Shown piece after piece: positions 9,849-14,160 of a stretch of 14,160 bases of DNA (positions within the stretch are counted from its first letter, which is position 1; every line of letters starts with the position of its first letter). Location: contig JALLPB010001048.1 of NCBI GenBank assembly GCA_036939975.1, positions 1-14,160 of the forward strand, read 5' to 3'. The DNA comes from Cyclostephanos tholiformis (Eukaryota; Bacillariophyta; Thalassiosirophyceae; Thalassiosirales; Thalassiosiraceae). The position numbers were made by a program, and so were the translations under genes. The notes beneath the pieces were generated by a model that made no database searches, was not told the DNA's origin, and saw only the letters and a list, made by a program, of their open reading frames with translations.

Positions 9849-11422
9849 TCCTACCGAGCGGGAAGACGATGATATTGTTCACGACGATTATGACGATGAT
9901 GATGACGACGACGACGACGATGGAGAGGACATGAGGCTCACCCTCGAGGCTCTCGATGCCATGTCCGACGACGACGATGAAGACGACGATGGCGACGACG
10001 ATGACGACGACGACTCGGCCGTCGACGATGATGGGGGGGAAGAAATCGACGACGACGACGACGACGACGAGGCGAAGGCCAGGGCATTGCGCGAGATGAT
10101 ACGGAATGGGAAGTTCGACGGACTTCTGAAGAAAATGGGCAAGAAAGGCGGCGCCGCGACGGGTGGTGGTGGTGGTAGGATCAAGAACGAGGAGGAGGAT
10201 AGGACGAAAAAGGAGGAGGGGGTGGGGGGGGGGGATGGAAAAAATGGGGATGTGGATGCGGGTGGCGACGAGGAGGAAGAGGAAGGGAAGGACGACGACG
10301 ACGACGAGGATGTGGAGGAGGGGGGGGGGTCATCCAAGTTTGGGGAGGGCACGACGATGGTAGAATCGCCCTCCTCGGAGGAGGAGGATGAAGACGACAC
10401 GAAAGGGGAGGGGGCGATCCGTACGACGCACGAGCAACAATCCCTAGCCACACGCGCTTTGGCCCTGCGCACGGCGTTGGACGCCGCGGATAGACGATTG
10501 CCCTGGTCGGAAACTTTCGACGTAATCGCTCCGACGCCATTGCCATTCGTTGGACCGATGAAACGCAAGCGTCTGGATGGGGAAGTCGTGGATGACGACG
10601 ACGACGACGAATATGACGTCGTGGACGTACACGACGATCTAAAGAGGGAGGTGGCATTCTACGAAAATGCGCTCGAATCCGTTATACTCGCACGTGAGAA
10701 ATGCACGAACGTGGGCATACCGTTCGCTAGGCCGGATGATTTCTTTGCCGAGATGGTCAAGAGCGACGGTGAGGCTCCCTTTGTTTTTCTTTCCTTTCTT
10801 CTTCCCCTTCTTCTTCTTCTTCTTCTTTATCTACGGACCTTTCATATATTGTTTTCGCTTTTGCCGTGATTAACGAGTCTCTCCCCCCCCCCCCTCTTCC
10901 CTCCCTCCAGATCACATGGCCAAAATCAAGGATCGTCTTATCTACGAGACAAAGAAGATGGATGCCGTCGAAAGACGCAAGTCCAACAAGGAGCAGACCG
11001 CGATGGCCAAGGAACGTCATGCCCACCGCCTATCGGAGAAGGCAAAGGCCAAGAAGGCTCACATGTCCGAGCTCGACGATTGGAAGAGGAGCGCCGAGCG
11101 CGGACGTTCCAGCCTCGCGGGCAGGGTGAGGGATCGAGACGACGACGACGATCGACTGCGCGGGATGGGCCGCGGTGGGGACAATAACAAGAAGCGCATG
11201 AACGCTAACAAAAGGTACGGCTTCGGCGGCAAGCAGAGGGGCAGGTTCAAGCAGAACGACAGGGCGACGTTGAACGACATGAGCGGCTTCAAGCCTCGGG
11301 GAGGGTTCGGTGGCATCGGACAGAAGAGTCCCGGAGGCGCCGGGAATAAGAAGAAAAGCGGTGGGGGCGGTGGTAATAAGAGACCGGGGAAGAGGGCGAG
11401 GGATGCGTCTAGGTCTCGGTAG
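9397..11422 (+). CDS. EBP2: EBP2-family rRNA-processing protein, two exons
   Basis: EBP2 (EBNA1BP2 in human) is a nucleolar protein needed for 27S pre-rRNA processing and 60S assembly. CDS is join(9397..10768, 10911..11422), 627 residues against 427 in yeast and 306 in human. The family core is clear: LPWSETFDV (about 368), AFYENALESVILARE (about 420), GIPFARPDDFFAEMVKSD (to 457) running across the intron into DHMAKIKDRLIYE, then a basic coiled-coil-like stretch, NKRYGFGGK (about 557-564), MSGFKPRGG (about 581) and a basic Gly/Lys/Arg tail. The extra length is the N-terminal half: a basic start, Thr and Ser runs, 17 consecutive Pro (residues 136-152) and long Asp/Glu tracts. Acidic N-termini are usual for EBP2, but not this long. 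The start is the first ATG after an in-frame stop at 9388. It is divergent with URB2. Confidence 0.92.
9545..9609. repeat. ACG-rich then TCG-rich trinucleotide tracts in EBP2
   Basis: An imperfect ACG tract (9545-9573) encodes TTTTTTITT and is followed by a clean TCG tract (about 9589-9609) encoding seven Ser. The two tracts are opposite in sense, as in the URB2 5' end, but the ACG arm is interrupted, so pairing would be imperfect. Confidence 0.75.
9808..9845 (+). repeat. 38-base poly-C tract inside EBP2 exon 1
   Basis: Thirty-eight consecutive C encode most of a 17-Pro run (with flanking CCA and CCT codons). The conserved EBP2 core lies downstream, so the exact length decides the frame. As printed the frame stays open through the core, which supports the printed length modulo 3. 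Confidence 0.95.
9893..10072. repeat. Asp/Glu-coding (GAC/GAT)n tracts in EBP2
   Basis: Several clusters of GAC/GAT/GAG codons encode runs of up to about ten Asp, for example near 9893-9921, 9966-10014 and 10048-10072. They form the acidic N-terminal region. The opposite strand reads as long Ser-rich open frames that are only shadows of these repeats. Confidence 0.85.
10769..10910 (+). other. Spliceosomal intron of EBP2 (142 bp)
   Basis: The donor GTGAGG starts at 10769. The acceptor is CCTCCAG, ending at 10910 after a strong C/T-rich tract. Splicing joins G (10768) with AT (10911-10912) into an Asp codon and restores MVKSD-DHMAKIK, the invariant core of EBP2 proteins. The frame closes with TGA in the intron if it is retained. 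Confidence 0.9.
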
Positions 11423-11950
11423 ATGGGTGGGGAGAAATTGGCATGGCTATATTATGATCTCCTATCATGAATAGTAATCCAGGGTTGGGTGCATTGCACA
11501 AATATGAATGTTGTCGTTATTAGCAAACCCACCATTATTCATATTACAATCCAGCTCTTCCAGACTTTGCCTAGTTTTATGTTTAGAAGATTCTGATCCT
11601 AAGAGAGATCCTTGACCTTGGAATATAAAATGTCATTACCCTTGACCATACACTCAGCAAGCACGATTCCTTCATCTTGCCCAACCCTGTCGGGTCCTTG
11701 TATTATAGGCCTAAACTGGAAGCTTCTCTGGGCGGAATGATTTATCATGTTGCTCCTGATCATCTTGTTTTCTTTTTTTCTGATGTTTCACAGAGTAGAG
11801 GGTAATAGTACTCTCTTGTGTGAGTGAAATGGATAGGTGCGAGATTAATATGAGTCCTGAGACAGGGCATTTCCTTCAACCCATTAACCTACATATCCCC
11901 AATGTAATATAATACTCTACATGATATTATCTAAATCCAATGGCCCTATA
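11423..11950. other. Downstream region of EBP2, no gene seen
   Basis: AT-rich sequence that should include the EBP2 3' UTR at its start. Stops are frequent in all frames. No tRNA, repeat or transposon motif was recognised. Confidence 0.5.
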
Positions 11951-12001
11951 GAGTGCATAAGCATGTAGATCACAGCCTGATGGTCACATTCCTAGTTGGG
12001 A

Positions 12002-12304
12002 GTGTTGTCATCCGATGTCATCTTGAGGGTCAACTATGTGCCCATTTTTACTTAGTGCACAGTAACTGCCCTGAGAAAACACAATGCAGCCCTGAAGGAT
12101 GGACTATTTGTCGAGATCTCATTGTCCAAATTGCCTCAACACTATACCGCCTGCTAGCCCAACATGTCAATGAACAGTGCTGCACATCAGAAGAGGATGG
12201 ATGCGGCCATGTGCATCCTCAATACCACCACTGGCCTATGCATTCCGCAGGCCATGATTCTGGCTGGATTTTTAAATTCTGACTCCACAAATAAAATTGT
12301 GTAA
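12002..12304 (+). pseudogene. Unidentified protein-like remnant
   Basis: One frame reads with protein-like composition for about 100 codons, interrupted by TAG at about 12053-12055 and 12155-12157 and ending at TAA 12302-12304. Segments include DGLFVEISLSKLPQHYTA, NMSMNSAAHQKRMDAAM and GLCIPQAMILAG. I do not recognise the family. It may be a decayed host gene or part of a mobile element, perhaps the one that carried the recombinase 450 bp downstream. An overlapping frame (11953-12282) is longer without stops but looks less protein-like. Confidence 0.25.
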
Positions 12305-12750
12305 ATTGTGTACATTTCTGCATAAGTTGAAAAATGGAAAACCTTGATCTCAGGACTCACATTTAACTCGTAGGTATCCTTAAAGCAACAAGCACACATC
12401 TGGGGGGCGGGCGCCCACCCCGCCAAAAAGGAAGAGCCTACCATTGAATATGCAGTTTAAGAAATACACAACATAGGAGAATTGCAAGAAAGGGTATCGC
12501 TACATATACCCAAAATGCTCGATCTCACTGATTCTTCAAATAAGATGCAACTTTGACAAGATAGCCATTTTCCACTAAACAAGATGACCTAATTGATAAC
12601 CAAGATTCCTATTGCACCCACCGCATTTGGTTTGATGAATTTTCTGCACTTTGTCATGGTGATGTCATGGTTGTGTGTACTTTTTTGGGTTGTGTAAACT
12701 TTACATAGGAACTATACAAAAAACTATTTTGTCTATTTAGCACTCTTAGC
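12305..12750. other. AT-rich stretch with one small GC-rich hairpin, no gene
   Basis: No credible ORF. A GC-rich island at about 12402-12424 contains GGCGGG (12406-12411) and CCCGCC (12419-12424), able to form a 6-bp stem around a 7-base loop. A near-palindrome TGTAAA-C-TTTACA lies at about 12695-12707. No function is assigned to either. Confidence 0.45.
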
Positions 12751-13543
12751 TTCCTAGAGATAGTCTGGCAAAGATGGTGCACCTACATCAAACACTTGAG
12801 TATCAATTTGTACTTACAACAGGTATCTTATGCCACACAAGTCCTATGCCTCACTGAGTTTGCAGCCCAAATATGAGCAGAGATCTATAGATATGGAAGA
12901 CTCCATTGACCAGATGATCTCTCTGGCCTACAACAAAACCCAGCAAAGGTAATAGGATTCAATAAGTTTCTTCTGGCACTCCAAATCATGGTGGACAGCT
13001 ACATGAAAGCTGACCCACCAACTCAGAAGTAATTACCAGTCAAAGCAGATGTACCCGGAAAGTGGTAGTATGTGTACACCAAGAGGCTAGTGGGGAAGCA
13101 TTCAACTGCATGGTCAAGGCGCTGGCATGCCAAATAATTCACATTTGTGAAAATGGAGACCACAAATCATAGTTATCTGCCTTTTTTATCTTGATGGGGT
13201 ATGCTATGATGTCACTAGGGACAACATCAGCAAGGGATTGAAGATGACAGCTATGCTGCTGTTACACTACCTGTCATCAACAAGAGGGATACCAATCGAA
13301 TGCATTGACACACACTGTATTTGAAGTGGGGTGCAAATACGCTGGCATTGTCTGGCTACTCCAACTTCAGACATGAGAATTCAAAAAATGGGCAGGTGGA
13401 AGGGTGCAATGTTCAATGATTATATCAGAGAAGAGCTCACATGCATCTCTGCAGGGATGTAATTGCATATGAAACTAAATTTCAAATTTGTCACTGTCTC
13501 TGGCAATATCTACACCGATGTCATTGGCAGGTGCCTGGAGTAG
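12751..13543 (+). pseudogene. Decayed tyrosine-recombinase-like gene
   Basis: Pieces of one protein appear in order but in shifting frames: a W..W..Y-type N-terminal segment (12751-12873), LAYNK (to 12937), PAKVIGFNKFLLAL and KADPPTQK (12940-13029), EASGEAFNCMVKALA (13083-13127), ISKGLKMTAMLLLHY and TRGIPIECIDTH (13208-13321), WGANTLALSGYSN (13327-13365), then IQKMGRWKGAMFNDYI and REELTCISAGM (13379-13459). The DTH..(R).GGAN and IQKMGRW..F..YI arrangement is that of the C-terminal catalytic part of tyrosine (phage-integrase-like) recombinases found as repeated genes in protists, where the HxxR box and final Tyr are catalytic. Here the HxxR arginine is lost at a frame break. At least five frame changes and several stops make it dead. 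About 80-100 residues expected between KADPPTQ and EASGE are missing. Crypton or DIRS affiliation cannot be decided. Confidence 0.62.
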
Positions 13544-13900
13544 AATTATAAGATCATCTTATCAGAAGCCGCTGGAGCAGAATACAGGGTTGCTAACACC
13601 ACTCCAACTTGTTCATACACTTTCCAAATGACAAAGGCTACCTTTACAGCCTGGTCAACAATGACCTTGCAAATGAATAAAAACAAATCATTCTGTTGCA
13701 CATCACTTTGTTTGCAACACCCCTTCACCCGGCCATAAAACTTTTCACCTCATCTTCATCTGTGTCAGGAATGGACAGTCCATATGCCCGCTTGATGCAG
13801 TTGTCCATCAGGGTCCATCCCCTCTTGGGTAGATGTGGTACCAAAAACCTCCCTAGGGATTACCATCGTGTACCACCATGCTTAGCTGGAAATGTTGGCT
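13544..13900. other. Region after the recombinase pseudogene, no clear gene
   Basis: A plus-strand frame covering about 13768-13880 reads GMDSPYARLMQL and GTKNLPRDYHR and looks mildly protein-like, but no start, family or boundary is evident. It could be the tail of the same decayed element. Confidence 0.25.
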
Positions 13901-13940
13901 ACATGTCACCAACATGTCACCGACATGTCAAAATGTCACC
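13901..13940. repeat. Short tandem cluster, 11-bp unit ACATGTCACC(N)
   Basis: ACATGTCACC at 13901-13910 and 13912-13921, ACATGTCA at 13923-13930 and ATGTCACC at 13932-13939 repeat with an approximately 11-bp period. The unit contains the palindrome ACATGT. Confidence 0.8.
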
Positions 13941-13943
13941 AAT

Positions 13944-13973
13944 TTTTGGCCAAAATGCCTGTCGGTGCCGACA
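13944..13973. repeat. Two adjacent palindromes
   Basis: TTTTGGCCAAAA (13944-13955) is a perfect 12-bp palindrome. TGTCGG-TG-CCGACA (13960-13973) is a 6-bp-arm hairpin. They follow directly on the 11-bp repeat cluster. Confidence 0.7.
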
Positions 13974-14160
13974 CAAAAACTCTTCTGACACATAATTTTG
14001 AGGCAGCTTTCTGGCAACACTCTACCACATACCAAGAAGCTACATATGCACAAACGCCCATACAAAGAACCTACATACGTACCGTGTATGCCGGGGGATA
14101 AGAAACACTTCCCGCCAAATTTCTTTTGAATTCCTTTTGGTCAAAAAATGTCTCTCGACA
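13974..14160. other. Window end, nothing recognised
   Basis: No ORF, RNA gene or repeat with support was seen in the last 190 bp. Confidence 0.4.

Noticed and set aside
9888..10568. Ser/Pro-rich minus-strand ORF opposite EBP2 exon 1
   Set aside because: It is the antisense shadow of Asp/Glu codon tracts; EBP2 on the plus strand explains the region.
10916..11422. Separate 168-residue plus-strand gene starting MAKIKDRL
   Set aside because: This is EBP2 exon 2; the EBP2 core runs without interruption across the predicted splice junction.
12402..12424. GC-rich hairpin as a transcription terminator or Helitron end
   Set aside because: The stem is only six pairs, with no neighbouring element boundary or matching terminus.
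13901..13940. Possible CRISPR array
   Set aside because: The units are 11 bp, contiguous and without spacers, in a eukaryotic context.

Overview
The window looks like nuclear DNA of a eukaryotic alga, most likely a diatom. It has spliceosomal GT-AG introns, long host proteins padded with poly-Ser, poly-Thr, poly-Asp and poly-Pro, a Ty1/copia remnant resembling diatom copia elements, and a decayed tyrosine-recombinase gene. The species cannot be told from sequence reading alone.

Layout. (1) 1-2501 is an internally deleted Ty1/copia LTR retrotransposon on the minus strand. It keeps a polypurine tract, both LTRs (the outer one cut by the window edge) and the 3' part of pol (RT and RNase H), broken by nonsense codons and a frameshift. 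(2) 2742-9042 (minus) is a two-exon gene for a protein of about 2,068 residues whose C-terminus fits the Urb2/Npa2 family. (3) 9043-9396 is a short divergent promoter region. (4) 9397-11422 (plus) is a two-exon gene for a 627-residue EBP2 family protein. (5) 11423-14160 has no intact gene. It holds a tyrosine-recombinase-like pseudogene (12751-13543), an unidentified protein-like remnant (about 12002-12304), an 11-bp repeat cluster and small palindromes.

How the genes fit together. URB2 and EBP2 are both nucleolar factors for early 60S (27S pre-rRNA) maturation in yeast and animals. Here their start codons lie 354 bp apart on opposite strands, so a shared promoter is plausible. Both proteins carry large insertions encoded by (GAC)n/(GTC)n trinucleotide tracts. 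The same repeat is read as Ser, Thr or Asp depending on frame and strand, and in URB2 two opposed tracts make a perfect 23-bp hairpin. The GC-rich block at about 6-11.4 kb contrasts with AT-richer, transposon-derived flanks.

No defence system, CRISPR array or prokaryotic operon is visible. The most notable signals are the divergent ribosome-biogenesis gene pair, the trinucleotide and poly-C architecture inside those genes, and the recombinase pseudogene, which is too decayed to appear as a normal open reading frame.
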